From Mycobacterium sp. (GTDB lineage Bacteria > Actinomycetota > Actinomycetes > Mycobacteriales > Mycobacteriaceae), in contig JAOPWC010000073.1 of assembly GCA_025965895.1 (NCBI GenBank), positions 62,001-126,000 on the forward strand: a stretch of DNA of 64,000 bases, in the 5' to 3' direction. Shown here piece after piece: positions 33,122 to 42,248 of the stretch. Numbering within the stretch: the first letter of the stretch is position 1; each line of letters opens with the position of its first letter. The notes under the pieces are model-generated. The model saw only the letters and a list, made by a program, of their open reading frames with translations. It was not told the DNA's origin and ran no database searches. A program made the translations under genes and the position numbers.

Positions 33122-34045
33122 CTAGCGCGCTACCAGCGGTTTCAGCGCCTCACCGACCTTCGTGATCAGCCCGGGCGTATGGCCCTGGGTCGGCATGTTG
33201 ATGATCACGCCATCGATCCCGACACCGAGCACCCGCTTTTGGACCTCCTCGGCCACCGCCTGCGGCGAACCGGTGACGGCTCGATCACCCCTTGTCTCCT
33301 CCATGTCGCTGGTCTCGCCGTTTTCGTCGAGCACCACGGTCAACAGCGCGCTCGTTTCCAGCGTGGCGGGATCGCGGTTGACCTCGGCACAGCGCTGCTT
33401 GACGGCCTCGAGCTTGCGGGGCAGATCGGGCATGCCCGCAATGATGTTCAGGTGGTCGGCGTATTGGGCGGCCAACCGGAATGTCTTCTTCTCGCCGCTG
33501 CCGCCGATCATGATCGGGATGTGGTCGCGGTATCGCGGCTCATTCATCGCCGACTCGGTGTGGTACCACTTGCCGGAGACTGTGGGCCGCTCGCCGCGCA
33601 GCATCGGCGCGATGATCTGCAGCGCTTCCTCGAGGCGCTCGAAGCGGTCGGTGAAGGTGCCGAACTCGAAGCCAAGCTGGTGGTGCTCCAGCTCGAACCA
33701 GCCCGCGCCGATACCAAGTATCGCTCGCCCGCCGCTTACCACGTCGAGGGTCGTGACCGCTTTGACCAGTAGCGTCGGGTTGCGGTAGGTGTTGCCGGTG
33801 ACCAGCGCGCTGAGTTGCAACCGGTTCGTCGCGGTGGCCAGCGCGCCCAGTGCCGTGTAGGCCTCGAGCATTGGCTGGTCGGGCGTCCCCAAACCGGGCA
33901 GCTGATAGAAGTGGTCCATGAGCAGGACGGTGTCGAAGCCCGCCGCCTCGGCCTCTTTCGCCTGGGCGACAACAGTGGGGAAGAGCTCCGAAACAGGTGT
34001 GCCGTAAGAGAAATTCGGAATCTGATAGCCGAGTCGAATAGTCAC
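33122..34045 (-). CDS. LLM-class F420-dependent oxidoreductase (Rv1855c-like)
   Basis: 307 residues, equal in length to Rv1855c. The luciferase-like monooxygenase barrel is seen in VTIRLGYQIPNFSYG, MDHFYQLPGLG, TGNTYRNPTLLVK and GAGWFELEHHQLGF, the last typical of mycobacterial F420-binding members. The substrate is unknown. The GTG at 34045 is chosen by homology. The open frame runs further upstream into the SDR gene, which is a shadow. It lies 20 bases downstream of the SDR gene on the same strand. Confidence 0.85.
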   Translation of the reverse strand: MTIRLGYQIPNFSYGTPVSELFPTVVAQAKEAEAAGFDTVLLMDHFYQLPGLGTPDQPMLEAYTALGALATATNRLQLSALVTGNTYRNPTLLVKAVTTLDVVSGGRAILGIGAGWFELEHHQLGFEFGTFTDRFERLEEALQIIAPMLRGERPTVSGKWYHTESAMNEPRYRDHIPIMIGGSGEKKTFRLAAQYADHLNIIAGMPDLPRKLEAVKQRCAEVNRDPATLETSALLTVVLDENGETSDMEETRGDRAVTGSPQAVAEEVQKRVLGVGIDGVIINMPTQGHTPGLITKVGEALKPLVAR

Positions 34046-34065
34046 ACCGTCGACATTAGGACGGC

Positions 34066-34740
34066 TCAGCCCCACTGAGCCAGATTGCCGTGGCTCACGT
34101 GCAGGGTCTGGCCCGTGATGTGGCGCGCCGCAGGCGTCGTCAGGAACAGCGCGAGCCGTGTGATCTCGGCAGCCGCGCTGGCGGGAATGCCCGTCGACAG
34201 CCCCTCGTAGCCTTGTTCGGCGCCACGGCCCGTGGCGACCGCGTTGATCGTGATGCCGCGCGTGCCGAAGAACTCCGCCTGCCCCGCGGTCCAGTCCGAC
34301 AGCGCCGCCTTGATCGCGGCCTCGGCGCTGCCTGGTCGCGGATTCTCCGGCACGACGCTGATGATCGACCCTCCCGAGTGCAGATGGTCGCCGATCGCGG
34401 TCACCATCAGCACTGCCGAGAGCACTGTCGCGTCCATGCTGTGCCGCCACGCCGCGGCTCTTTCGGCAAGTGTGTAGGTGCGCGGGTCACCGCAGGTGAA
34501 CGCTGGTGCGGGCACGCTCACGATGGTGTCGAGGTGGTGGGGCAGAAGCGGCACCGCTTCGGTCAGGCTGGCAGGGTGGCTGCTGTCGCACACGACGCCG
34601 TCGATGTCGAGTTCCTTGGCCGCGACCTCCAGCTCGTCTCGGTGGGCGCCCGTGATGACGACCTGGTGGCCGTCGTCGCGGAAGCCCATCGCGAGCGTGC
34701 GGCCCAGCTCAGTGTCGCCGCCGGTGACAAGCACCTCCAT
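34066..34740 (-). CDS. Short-chain dehydrogenase/reductase-like protein (Rv1856c-like)
   Basis: 224 residues. A Rossmann fold begins MEVLVTGGDTELGRTLAMG and ends AARHITGQTLHVSHGN. The standard SDR active site YxxxK is not clear: the region after VLMVTAIG reads SAEAAIKAALSDW, so tyrosine is replaced and the protein may be catalytically altered or a binding protein. Rv1856c has the same family assignment. The ATG follows GGAGG. It is divergent from modB across a 209-base gap. Confidence 0.75.
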   Translation of the reverse strand: MEVLVTGGDTELGRTLAMGFRDDGHQVVITGAHRDELEVAAKELDIDGVVCDSSHPASLTEAVPLLPHHLDTIVSVPAPAFTCGDPRTYTLAERAAAWRHSMDATVLSAVLMVTAIGDHLHSGGSIISVVPENPRPGSAEAAIKAALSDWTAGQAEFFGTRGITINAVATGRGAEQGYEGLSTGIPASAAAEITRLALFLTTPAARHITGQTLHVSHGNLAQWG

Positions 34741-34863
34741 CGCTGCCTCCTGATGCTCAGACCCGTTGCTCTTCGCGCGAGCCACCTCTCGACGCTGAAC
34801 TCCTTGATCGTGGCACACACCAGATGCGCCGTCCGGCATTTCCGCGTCGGTTCGGGAAAATGT

Positions 34864-34875
34864 TACTGGACAGTA
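34864..34875. promoter_or_regulatory. Inverted repeat upstream of modB, candidate operator
   Basis: TACTG and CAGTA flank a GA centre (34864-34868 and 34871-34875) 75 bp before the modB start, in the gap divergent from the SDR gene. A regulator site for molybdate transport is possible, but I recognise no named consensus here. Confidence 0.3.
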
Positions 34876-34914
34876 GCTAGCCGCGGAAGTTGGGTGTGCC
34901 TAGGGTTTGGCATC

Positions 34915-34953
34915 ATGACGCCCCTGCGCGGGACCGGCTTGCCGAAACCTTGA
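34915..34953 (+). other. 12-codon upstream ORF overlapping the modB start
   Basis: An ATG at 34915 opens [12 protein letters not shown] and stops at TGA 34951-34953, which overlaps the TTG start of modB (TTGA). In M. tuberculosis the modA gene ends here, so this may be a remnant or replacement of modA that still couples translation to modB, or chance. There is no good ribosome-binding site, and it may not be translated. Confidence 0.3.
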
Positions 34954-35741
34954 ACCAGCCGGCCGGGCTGCCCCGGTGGATCTATGTTCCCGCGGCGCTC
35001 GGCGCGCTGTTCGTCGCGCTGCCGCTGGTCGCGATGGCCGTCAAGGTGAACTGGCCGCAGTTCTTCGCCTTGATCACGACTCGATCGTCGCGAACCGCGC
35101 TGTTGCTGAGCCTGCGCACGGCAGCGGCCAGCACGGCGCTGTGCCTGCTGCTCGGCGTTCCGCTGGCGCTGGTGCTGGCCCGCAGCGCTGGGCGCCTGAT
35201 TCGGCTCGTACGGCCGCTGATCCTGCTGCCGTTGGTGTTGCCGCCGGTGGTTGGCGGCATCGCGCTGCTGTACGCGTTCGGCAAGTTGGGCCTGCTCGGA
35301 CGCTATCTCGAAGCCGCGGACATCCACATCGCGTTCTCGACGACGGCCGTGGTGCTGGCGCAGACGTTCGTGTCGTTGCCGTTCCTGGTCATCGCGTTGG
35401 AGGGTGCCGCGCGCAGCGCAGGTGGCCGATATGAACAGGTGGCCGCCACGCTGGGTGCGCGGCCGACGACCGTGTGGTGGCGGGTGTCGTTGCCGCTGTT
35501 GGCGCCGGGTTTGGTGTCGGGTGTGGTGCTGGCGTTCGCACGGGCGCTTGGCGAGTTCGGCGCGACGCTGACGTTTGCCGGCTCACGCGAGGGCGTGACC
35601 CGCACACTGCCGCTGGAGATCTACGTCCAGCGGGAGAGCGACGCAGACGCGGCGGTGGCGCTGTCCGTGTTGCTGGTCGCGGTGGCGGCGGTCGTCGTGC
35701 TGGCCGTCGGCGCACGCAGGCTGAGCGGGACGCCGGCGTGA
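34950..35741 (+). CDS. modB: Molybdate ABC transporter permease
   Basis: 263 residues with five to six transmembrane helices and the ABC permease EAA-type loop around [22 protein letters not shown], then [18 protein letters not shown], which is characteristic of ModB/CysW-type oxyanion permeases. It passes molybdate (or tungstate) across the membrane with ModC. Alignment with M. tuberculosis ModB (..LPRW..) points to the TTG at 34950 as start. Rare TTG and a preceding mini-ORF suggest translational coupling. The binding-protein gene modA is missing from its normal place just upstream. It overlaps modC by 4 bases (GTGA). Confidence 0.9.
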   Translation: MNQPAGLPRWIYVPAALGALFVALPLVAMAVKVNWPQFFALITTRSSRTALLLSLRTAAASTALCLLLGVPLALVLARSAGRLIRLVRPLILLPLVLPPVVGGIALLYAFGKLGLLGRYLEAADIHIAFSTTAVVLAQTFVSLPFLVIALEGAARSAGGRYEQVAATLGARPTTVWWRVSLPLLAPGLVSGVVLAFARALGEFGATLTFAGSREGVTRTLPLEIYVQRESDADAAVALSVLLVAVAAVVVLAVGARRLSGTPA

Positions 35742-36811
35742 CGGGCCTGCAGCTGGCGGCGATCGTCGCCGATCGCGGGGTCGACGTCGAATTCGCGGTG
35801 GCCGCGGGCGAAGTGGTGGCGGTGCTGGGCCCGAACGGGGGCGGCAAGTCGACGGCGCTGCACCTGGTGGCCGGATTGGTGCGGCCCGACCAGGGCATCG
35901 TGCGGTCGGGATCCACGGTTCTCACTGACACCGACGCCGGCGTGTTCGTGCCCACGCACGCACGCCGCGTCGGCCTGCTGCTGCAGGACCCGCTGCTGTT
36001 CCCGCACCTGTCGGTCGCGGCCAACGTGGCGTTCGCCCCCCGCAGCCGGGGCGCAAGCCGGCGCGCGGCCCGCAACGCTGCCCGGCTCTGGCTGGGTCGC
36101 GTCGACGCGGGTGAACTCGCCGACCGCTCGCCACGCGAGCTGTCCGGCGGGCAGGCACAGCGGGTGGCGATTGCGCGCGCGCTGGCCGCCGAGCCCGACG
36201 TGCTGCTGCTTGACGAGCCGCTGGCCGGCCTCGACGTGGGCGCCGCGGCGGCGGTTCGCACGCTGCTTCGCGGCGTGCTGGCGCGCGATGGCCGCGCCAC
36301 GCTGCTGGTCACCCATGAGCTGCTGGACGTGCTGACCCTGGCCGATCGCGTGCTGGTGCTCGAAAGCGGCCGGGTGGTCGAGGACGGCCCGGTCGCCACG
36401 GTGCTCGCCGCCCCGCGCAGCGACTTCGCCGCCCGCTTCGCCGGTGTCAACCTCGTGCGGGGGACGGTCGCGGCAGACGGTGCGCTGCGGGCGGCCGACG
36501 GCACCTGCTGGTACGGGAGCGGCGATCCTCTCGACCCCGGAGTTCATGCGGTCGCGGTGTTCAGCCCCACGGCGGTCGCCGTGTATCGGGACCTTCCCCA
36601 CGGCAGCCCCCGTAACACCGTCGCGGTGACGGTGGCCCTGCTCGACAGCATCCCGCAGGGCGTCCGGGTCCGGGCTCACGAGCAGAACGACGGCGCACCC
36701 GGTCTGGCGGCTGATATCACCGCCGAATCTGCCGCCGAATTGCGCGTGGCGACCGGTGAGCCGGTGTTCTTCGCCGTCAAGGCGCAGGAAGTGGCGGTAT
36801 ACGCAGCCTGA
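35738..36811 (+). CDS. modC: Molybdate ABC transporter ATP-binding protein
   Basis: 357 residues. The N-terminal ABC ATPase has Walker [10 protein letters not shown] (31-39), signature LSGGQAQR, Walker [14 protein letters not shown] and a switch histidine in [11 protein letters not shown]-terminal MOP/TOBE domain (about 285-355) would bind molybdate and regulate transport. The first 35 codons of the open frame from 35474 lie within modB; the GTG at 35738 is in the standard GTGA overlap. It works with ModB, and the substrate-binding ModA must be encoded elsewhere or be dispensable. Confidence 0.93.
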   Translation: MTGLQLAAIVADRGVDVEFAVAAGEVVAVLGPNGGGKSTALHLVAGLVRPDQGIVRSGSTVLTDTDAGVFVPTHARRVGLLLQDPLLFPHLSVAANVAFAPRSRGASRRAARNAARLWLGRVDAGELADRSPRELSGGQAQRVAIARALAAEPDVLLLDEPLAGLDVGAAAAVRTLLRGVLARDGRATLLVTHELLDVLTLADRVLVLESGRVVEDGPVATVLAAPRSDFAARFAGVNLVRGTVAADGALRAADGTCWYGSGDPLDPGVHAVAVFSPTAVAVYRDLPHGSPRNTVAVTVALLDSIPQGVRVRAHEQNDGAPGLAADITAESAAELRVATGEPVFFAVKAQEVAVYAA

Positions 36812-36895
36812 CGGCGCCTTTCTCATCGTTTTCTCAATTCACTTTGTGAGCAGATCACACTTGCGTCACGGCGGTAACACGGTAGTTTCGTCCCC

Positions 36896-37870
36896 ATGCG
36901 ACAGCCGGACCTGACCCCCACGCGACGTAAGGGCCTATGGACGACGCTGGCGATGACGGCGATGGCCGGTGCCGGAACGGTGGCATTGACACTGCCACTG
37001 CCCGTGACAACGGCCCACGCCGATCCCGTGCCGGCACCGCCGGGCACCACCACGACGCCGGCCCCGACGCCGGCCAACCCCGATGCCGCTGCGCCGCCTG
37101 CCGATCCCAATGGCGCGCCGCCGCCGCCGACTGATCCCAACGCACCGCCGGCCCCTGCGGCTGATCCGAACACACCGCCGCCGCCCCCGGCCGATCCGAA
37201 TAGGGTGAACGTCGCGGCCGGCGGGTTCAGCTACGACCTGCCCCCGGGGTGGGGCGTGGGCGACGCGTCGCGAATCAATTACGGCCAGGCGCTGCTGACC
37301 AAAGCACCGGCCACGCAGGGTGGGCAGGCCCCGACCGACACCAGCATTCTGATGGGTCGGCTGGACCTGAAGCTGTTCGCGGGCGCAGAGCCGGACAACG
37401 CCAAGGCCGCCACCCGGCTTGCCTCCGACATGGGTGAGTTCTACATGCCGTTCCCCGGCACTCGGATCAACCAGGAGACCGTCCCACTCGACGCGGCGGG
37501 CATGCAGGGCAGCGCGTCGTACTACGAGGTCAAGTTCACCGACACGAACAAGCCCAACGGTCAGATCTGGGCCGCCGCGCTCGGCTCGAACACACCCCGA
37601 CAGGGCGGGCAGCCGGCCCAGAACAACCGCTGGTTCGTTGTCTGGCTGGGCACCGCGAACAGCCCGGTCGACAAGGCTGCCGCCAAGACTCTGGCTGAGT
37701 CGATTCGCCCGTACACGCCGCCGCCGCCGCCGGAAGCGCCGCCGCCGCCGGACAACGGCGCTCCCGGTGCCCCGCCGCCTCCAGGTGCCCCGCCGGCTCC
37801 CGGTCAACCCGCCCCGGTCGGCGTGCCGGTTCCGGTGGCGCCGAACCCGGAGATGATGCCGCCCTCCTGA
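36896..37870 (+). CDS. apa: Secreted alanine- and proline-rich protein Apa (fibronectin attachment protein)
   Basis: 324 residues. A signal peptide of about 42 residues ends TTAHA before DPVPAP, an N-terminal Ala/Pro-rich region follows with four ADPN/TDPN-type repeats (about 45-100), a globular domain (about 105-270, [12 protein letters not shown] and [10 protein letters not shown]), and a second Pro-rich tail. Apa (Rv1860) is a mannosylated secreted glycoprotein that binds fibronectin and lung surfactant protein A and is a strong antigen. The threonines in the TTTTPAPTP stretch are likely O-mannosylation sites. It follows modC after 84 bases, as in M. tuberculosis (also named modD). Confidence 0.92.
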   Translation: MRQPDLTPTRRKGLWTTLAMTAMAGAGTVALTLPLPVTTAHADPVPAPPGTTTTPAPTPANPDAAAPPADPNGAPPPPTDPNAPPAPAADPNTPPPPPADPNRVNVAAGGFSYDLPPGWGVGDASRINYGQALLTKAPATQGGQAPTDTSILMGRLDLKLFAGAEPDNAKAATRLASDMGEFYMPFPGTRINQETVPLDAAGMQGSASYYEVKFTDTNKPNGQIWAAALGSNTPRQGGQPAQNNRWFVVWLGTANSPVDKAAAKTLAESIRPYTPPPPPEAPPPPDNGAPGAPPPPGAPPAPGQPAPVGVPVPVAPNPEMMPPS

Positions 37871-38019
37871 CGACCCGGCAGACGAACGCGTCGACCGCCG
37901 GCATAGCAACTACACGTCACTTACCGTGCCCGATTCAACAGCGCAATCGTTACCCCCGAGCGGTATACCAATGGCAGTGCGCGCCGACCAGGCGAGCGGC
38001 ACCAGCGAAGGTGATCCAG

Positions 38020-38316
38020 ATGGATACCGTGGCAGCCACCGAGTTTCTCGCCCGTTCGACAACGCTCACCAGCGTCGGCTGGATCGGTTACATCATCATC
38101 GGCGCCATCGCGGGATGGATCGCCGGGAAAATCATGAATTACCGAGAAGGGTTCTTGGTCACGATCCTGGTCGGCATCGCCGGCGCACTGATCGGCGGCT
38201 TCCTGCTGAGCTTCTTCGTGGACACGGCAAGCGGCGGTTGGTGGTTCACGCTGTTCACCGCGATCCTCGGGTCGGTCATTCTGCTTTGGCTGCTGCGTCT
38301 CGTCCGACGGGCCTAG
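38020..38316 (+). CDS. GlsB/YeaQ/YmgE-type small membrane protein (Rv1861-like)
   Basis: 98 residues with three hydrophobic segments and the conserved glycine-rich motif GYIIIGAIAGWIAGKI. The family is labelled transglycosylase-associated, but this reflects old naming; actual role is unknown, and stress-related expression is common. A GTG at 38011 is in frame; the ATG at 38020 is favoured because GAAGG lies 8 bases before it. The 3' end overlaps the convergent nitroreductase gene by 41 bases. Confidence 0.8.
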   Translation: MDTVAATEFLARSTTLTSVGWIGYIIIGAIAGWIAGKIMNYREGFLVTILVGIAGALIGGFLLSFFVDTASGGWWFTLFTAILGSVILLWLLRLVRRA

Positions 38317-39292
38317 CCGGGAGCAGGCGCTCCACCGTGTCCTCGAGTGGACGGCGCGGCGTCGGCGGCAGGGGATCGGCGTTGATCGGTGCCCACCCGA
38401 TCCGCAGCAGCAGCTGCGGGTAGCCGTCGTCGCCCAGCACAATCGAGCGGACGGCCTCGCGCGTCGAGTGAATCTCGAGCGGCTCAGTCAGCGGGCAGGT
38501 GGACAAACCGAGGGCGGTGGCGGTCAGCAGCACCACACCGGTGGCCTCGCCCGCGCACAGCCGCGCAACGGGATCGTCGGTCGCGGTGGCCAGCACCGCG
38601 ACCACGCCCGCATCCTCTCCGGCCTCGGCGCCCTCCGGTTGCGGCAGCACCGGGTTGGGGAACACGCGCGCAGGGATCGTCGTACCCGGGTCGGACGCCG
38701 TCGGGCTTCGGGCCGCAACGCCGGCGAGTAACCCGTAGCGGCCACTGGGTAACGACAGTTCGGCCAGATACTGGGCGTCGCCGGCGTGCTCGCGGACCGC
38801 CTCGGCCACCAACTTCTTCAACGGCCCAGACTCGGGGATGCGACGCAACGCGACCCCGGCCCGCGCGGCGCGAGCGGCCATCAGCGCGATGTCTCCCACA
38901 GACACCGGCCACGAGCTGTACCACCGACGATCGGTGCGACGACGCGGGATCGACGCCGCCAGCGCGATGTCCTGCTCACTGGTGCCACGGCCGTCGATCT
39001 CGATCGCGGCCAGGTGGTCCGGGTCGGCCTGGCTGGGGAACCGGTGCACGTGGCTGCGCCAGCCCAGCGCGGCCAGCGCGACGGTGAAGTGCTGCAGAGC
39101 GGCACCGCAGCTGAGCAGCGTGTCGCGTCGATCTGGATCGACGTGCGTCACTCGATCGGGGTCGACGAACAGATGCACTGTCTGGTCACTCACGCGCCAG
39201 AGCCACGGCTGCGAGTTTTGCACCGACGGCGCCCGATTTGCCAGTGCGAGCGCCGCTCTGATTGTTTCGTGGTGCGGCGAAGCGGTGTTCAC
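38276..39292 (-). CDS. Acg-type nitroreductase-family protein (Rv2032/Rv3131-like)
   Basis: 338 residues. It resembles the Acg/Rv3131 family of DosR-controlled flavoproteins: ALANRAPSVQNSQPWLWRV at the N-terminus, LLSCGAALQHFTVALAALGW, RRRTDRRWYSSWPV and a C-terminal GVVLLTATALGLSTCPL. Those proteins have lost parts of the nitroreductase fold and may store FMN or act in redox maintenance during hypoxia. The GTG at 39292 is chosen because AAGGGAG precedes it by 7 bases; an ATG at 39322 is in frame. Two DosR-like boxes lie between this gene and adhA, suggesting induction by low oxygen or NO. Confidence 0.75.
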   Translation of the reverse strand: MNTASPHHETIRAALALANRAPSVQNSQPWLWRVSDQTVHLFVDPDRVTHVDPDRRDTLLSCGAALQHFTVALAALGWRSHVHRFPSQADPDHLAAIEIDGRGTSEQDIALAASIPRRRTDRRWYSSWPVSVGDIALMAARAARAGVALRRIPESGPLKKLVAEAVREHAGDAQYLAELSLPSGRYGLLAGVAARSPTASDPGTTIPARVFPNPVLPQPEGAEAGEDAGVVAVLATATDDPVARLCAGEATGVVLLTATALGLSTCPLTEPLEIHSTREAVRSIVLGDDGYPQLLLRIGWAPINADPLPPTPRRPLEDTVERLLPARPVGRDAAAKAE

Positions 39293-39347
39293 GGTCGCGC
39301 TCCCTTCGTGGTCGGCTATCACGCTGACAGCGCCCCGACGACGGCCA

Positions 39348-39366
39348 TAGGACCGAATGTCCCTGG
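39348..39366 (-). promoter_or_regulatory. DosR-like box A
   Basis: On the minus strand this reads CCAGGGACATTCGGTCCTA. The core GGGAC-ATTC-GGTCC fits the common mycobacterial DosR variant of the consensus GGGACTWWAGTCCC. It lies 56 bp upstream of the nitroreductase start and 70 bp upstream of adhA. Confidence 0.45.
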
Positions 39367-39367
39367 C

Positions 39368-39387
39368 ACAGAGGATTTAGTCCCGAC
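39368..39387 (-). promoter_or_regulatory. DosR-like box B
   Basis: Minus-strand reading is GTCGGGACTAAATCCTCTGT. The left half matches the consensus TTSGGGACTWWAGTCCCSAA almost completely (CGGGACTAAA) and the right half is degenerate. The two boxes are 21 bp apart centre to centre, two helical turns, like functional DosR site pairs. Confidence 0.45.
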
Positions 39388-39435
39388 TTTCCCGGCAGCG
39401 CGGCACGGGTTGCGGACGAGGGCCACGATGGTGTC

Positions 39436-40455
39436 ATGGCTGCGGATCGCACGATGACGGCCTGGCGGGTACGCCGGCCGGGTCCAATGAGCACTCGGCC
39501 CCTGGAGATGGTCACCACGGAGGTTCCCCGGCCCCAACCCGACGAACTCCTGGTCTCGGTCCGGGCGTGCGGGGTCTGCCGTACCGACCTTCATGTCGCC
39601 GAGGGTGACCTGCCGGTGCACCGGCCCCACGTGATACCCGGGCATGAGGTTGTCGGTGAGGTCATCGAGCTGGGCCCCGACGCCGGGTCCAGCTTCGCCG
39701 TCGGCGACCGGGTCGGCATCGCATGGCTCCGTCACACGTGCGGGGTGTGCCGTTTCTGCGTACGCGGCAACGAGAATCTGTGCCCCAACTCCCGCTACAC
39801 CGGCTGGGACGCCGACGGCGGGTATGCCGAATATGCGACCGTACCGGCGGCTTTCGCGCACCATCTGCCTCAGGGCTATTCGGACCCGGAGCTGGCCCCG
39901 CTGCTGTGCGCGGGCATCATCGGTTACCGATCCCTACTGCGCGCCGAGCTGCCCGTCGGCGGCCGACTCGGCCTGTACGGGTTCGGTGGCAGCGCCCACA
40001 TCACCGCGCAAGTGGCGCTGGCGCAGGGTGCCGAAGTCCACGTGATGACCCGCGGCGAAGCGGCCCGCAAGCTGGCGCTGTCCCTCGGCGCGGCCTCGGT
40101 GCAGGGGGCCGCCGATCCGCCTCCGGTGCCTCTGGACGCCGCGATCCTGTTCGCGCCGGTCGGCGAGCTGGTACTGCCCGCATTGGAGGCGCTCGACCGA
40201 GGAGGCACGCTGGCGATCGCCGGCATCCACCTCAGCGACATCCCGGTGCTGAACTACCAGCGGCATCTGTTCCAGGAGCGGCAGCTTCGTTCGGTCACCT
40301 CCAACACCCGCGCCGACGCCCGCGAGTTCCTGGCGTTCGCCGAGCGCCACCACATCGAGGTGAGCACGCCCGAATATCCGCTGGCAGCTGCCGACCAGGC
40401 GTTGGCCGATCTGGCCGAAGGCCGCATCGCCGGGGCCGCTGTGCTGCTGGTCTGA
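39436..40455 (+). CDS. adhA: Zinc-dependent alcohol dehydrogenase AdhA
   Basis: 339 residues of the medium-chain dehydrogenase superfamily, very close to M. tuberculosis AdhA (Rv1862). The catalytic zinc site has ACGVCRTD (C48) and GHEVVGE, the structural zinc lobe is [15 protein letters not shown], and the NAD(P)-binding motif is [11 protein letters not shown] near 178. It oxidises an alcohol or reduces an aldehyde; the substrate is not known. It is divergent from the nitroreductase gene, so the two DosR-like boxes in the 143-base gap may control both. Confidence 0.92.
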   Translation: MAADRTMTAWRVRRPGPMSTRPLEMVTTEVPRPQPDELLVSVRACGVCRTDLHVAEGDLPVHRPHVIPGHEVVGEVIELGPDAGSSFAVGDRVGIAWLRHTCGVCRFCVRGNENLCPNSRYTGWDADGGYAEYATVPAAFAHHLPQGYSDPELAPLLCAGIIGYRSLLRAELPVGGRLGLYGFGGSAHITAQVALAQGAEVHVMTRGEAARKLALSLGAASVQGAADPPPVPLDAAILFAPVGELVLPALEALDRGGTLAIAGIHLSDIPVLNYQRHLFQERQLRSVTSNTRADAREFLAFAERHHIEVSTPEYPLAAADQALADLAEGRIAGAAVLLV

Positions 40456-40622
40456 GCGTTACGGCCACGCCTCGCGCGGTTCGCACCGGCGCAAACGCCG
40501 ATTCGCAAATCGGACAGTGAACGTCGCGTGTGTTCGTTTCCGCGACTGCGGGTTTATCGCGCGGTGTATCGGTAAATTAATATAGGCGTCAGTTAAGACG
40601 GCAGCCGGGAGGTGGCGCCCCT

Positions 40623-41393
40623 ATGAGCCAAACAGACATCACCCAAGAAGAGGCACAGTTTCTTGGATACAACGGGGCACCCGACCCGTCGGTAATGGGT
40701 GATAGCGTCATGCACACTCCGCTAGCCGAATTGGTGCGAGACGTGCAGACGGAAGCCAGACCGCATCCCGAAGAAGTGATGGAGCGGTTCGCGGGGCTGG
40801 CGTCGGATCACATTCGCGGCGTGGCCGCGGCCGCCGTGATCCTGACCTCCGGCAAGCGCGGCTTCCGGTCGTCGGCCGTCATCGGCAGTTTCCCCCACGT
40901 GATCGACAAGATCCAGGAGGAGCTGGTCGAGGGCCCGGCGCTGGATTGCGCGACGAACAGTCAAACGATCCGCGTCGACGATCTCGCCCGTGACACCCGG
41001 TGGCCGCGGTTTGCCGCAGCCGTCGTCGCGGAAACGCCGGTGCGCTCGATGCTGAGCTTCCAGCTCTATACGCATGTGCAGAACTGGGGAGCGTTGAGCC
41101 TGTACTCGAATCGCTGCAACGGATTCGACGGCAGTGCCGAGAGGTTGGGGCTCGTCCTCGCCACCCATGCCGCCCTGACACTGGAGGCGGTGCAGCGCAG
41201 CAGGCAGTTCCGCTCCGCGCTGGGCAGCCGCGACATCATCGGCCAGGCGAAGGGAATCCTGATGGAGCGCTACGACATCAGTCCCGGCGCGGCGTTCTCT
41301 CTGCTGACCCGGTTGTCGCAGGAATCGAACAAGCCTGTCGTGGTGATCGCGAAAGAGCTCGTCGAGACCAAGCCGAAGAGCGGCAGGGGCTGA
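40623..41393 (+). CDS. GAF and ANTAR domain regulator
   Basis: 256 residues. A GAF domain (about 45-185; RGVAAAAVIL, VEGPALDCATNSQTIRVDDL) is followed by an ANTAR domain (about 195-250; SALGSRDIIGQAKGILMERY...FSLLTRLSQESN), which binds two-hairpin RNA motifs to prevent transcription termination. GAF-ANTAR proteins are frequent in mycobacteria and respond to unknown ligands through GAF. It follows the ribosome-binding site GGGAGG at 40609-40614 and a 167-base AT-richer upstream gap. It is convergent with the CPBP gene, with 10 bases between stops. Confidence 0.88.
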   Translation: MSQTDITQEEAQFLGYNGAPDPSVMGDSVMHTPLAELVRDVQTEARPHPEEVMERFAGLASDHIRGVAAAAVILTSGKRGFRSSAVIGSFPHVIDKIQEELVEGPALDCATNSQTIRVDDLARDTRWPRFAAAVVAETPVRSMLSFQLYTHVQNWGALSLYSNRCNGFDGSAERLGLVLATHAALTLEAVQRSRQFRSALGSRDIIGQAKGILMERYDISPGAAFSLLTRLSQESNKPVVVIAKELVETKPKSGRG

Positions 41394-41403
41394 CGCGCAA
41401 CTG

Positions 41404-42162
41404 TCACGTCGACAGGTGCCATACCAGCGCGGCCGTCAGTGCACCGACGCCGTTGAGGGACCAGTGCAGCGCGATGGGCGCGAGCAGGCTGCCACTGCGT
41501 CGCCGTAGCCAGGTGAACACGAAGCCGGCGCCGCCGGTAGCCGCGACTGCCAGCAGCACGCCGGCGACCTCGCCGCCGACGCCGGTGCCGAACAGGTGGG
41601 TGAACCCGACGTTGCTGCTCGTCAGTCGGAGCGACGTGGCGACGTGCCACAAGCCGAACAGCAGCGAGCCGGCCGCGGCGACGCCGCGAAAACCCCACGC
41701 CCGGGTCAGCGTGCCGTGCAGAACACCCCGGAACGCGAGTTCCTCGGGGATCACGGTCTGCAGCGGGATGATGATCATCGACGCGATCAGCGCACCGGAC
41801 ACCGTCGCGTAGTTGTTGTTCAGGAACAGCGGCCGGGTCAGCGGCAGCAGCGCACCGACCGCCACGACGGTCACCACCACCGCGACTGCTGCGGCCGCGT
41901 AGCCGATCCCCGACTTCCAATGTTCGCGCCCCAGCCCCAGCTCCGACCATCCCCACCCGCGGCCGCGGACCAGCACGACCAGGCCGATAGCGGCAGCCGG
42001 GACGGTGGCCACACTGGCCCACGGCGTGGTGAAGTGAGCGATCAGGTTGGTCAACGCCAACACCACCACCACGACGCCGATGTCGACGTACACCCGGTAG
42101 TGGTGCAGCGCGGCCAGCTGGGACACCGCTGGGTGTGGTTGAGCGGCCGCGGCGTCGGTCAT
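41404..42162 (-). CDS. CPBP-family intramembrane glutamic protease
   Basis: 252 residues with about seven to eight hydrophobic segments. The CPBP (ABI) motifs are the paired glutamates EELAFR (E140-E141) and the FxxxH-type motif LLFGLWHVATS, which form the intramembrane active site, plus a third histidine near LAPIALHWSLN. These proteases and relatives process membrane proteins or prenylated peptides and often serve in immunity to bacteriocins; no partner is suggested here. It corresponds to Rv1863c. Confidence 0.85.
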   Translation of the reverse strand: MTDAAAAQPHPAVSQLAALHHYRVYVDIGVVVVVLALTNLIAHFTTPWASVATVPAAAIGLVVLVRGRGWGWSELGLGREHWKSGIGYAAAAVAVVVTVVAVGALLPLTRPLFLNNNYATVSGALIASMIIIPLQTVIPEELAFRGVLHGTLTRAWGFRGVAAAGSLLFGLWHVATSLRLTSSNVGFTHLFGTGVGGEVAGVLLAVAATGGAGFVFTWLRRRSGSLLAPIALHWSLNGVGALTAALVWHLST

Positions 42163-42248
42163 GGTGCGCCCGAGTGTACCCGCGAAGCTCCTTCGGAACC
42201 TCAGCCGCCGGTGCAGATTTCGCAGCGGGCCGCACTACTCTCACGGGT

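Noticed and set aside
31254..33125. 623-codon plus-strand ORF opposite ndh
   Set aside because: It is the antisense shadow of ndh in high-GC DNA, with no family features.
40498..40513. CCGATT/AATCGG hairpin with a 4-base loop after adhA
   Set aside because: The stem is only 6 bp and no T-tract follows, so I do not call a terminator.
40530..40560. Possible SigF-type promoter upstream of the GAF-ANTAR gene (GTGT spaced 18 bases from GGGTTT)
   Set aside because: Only a loose match to GTTT-N15/17-GGGTAT, insufficient without transcript data.
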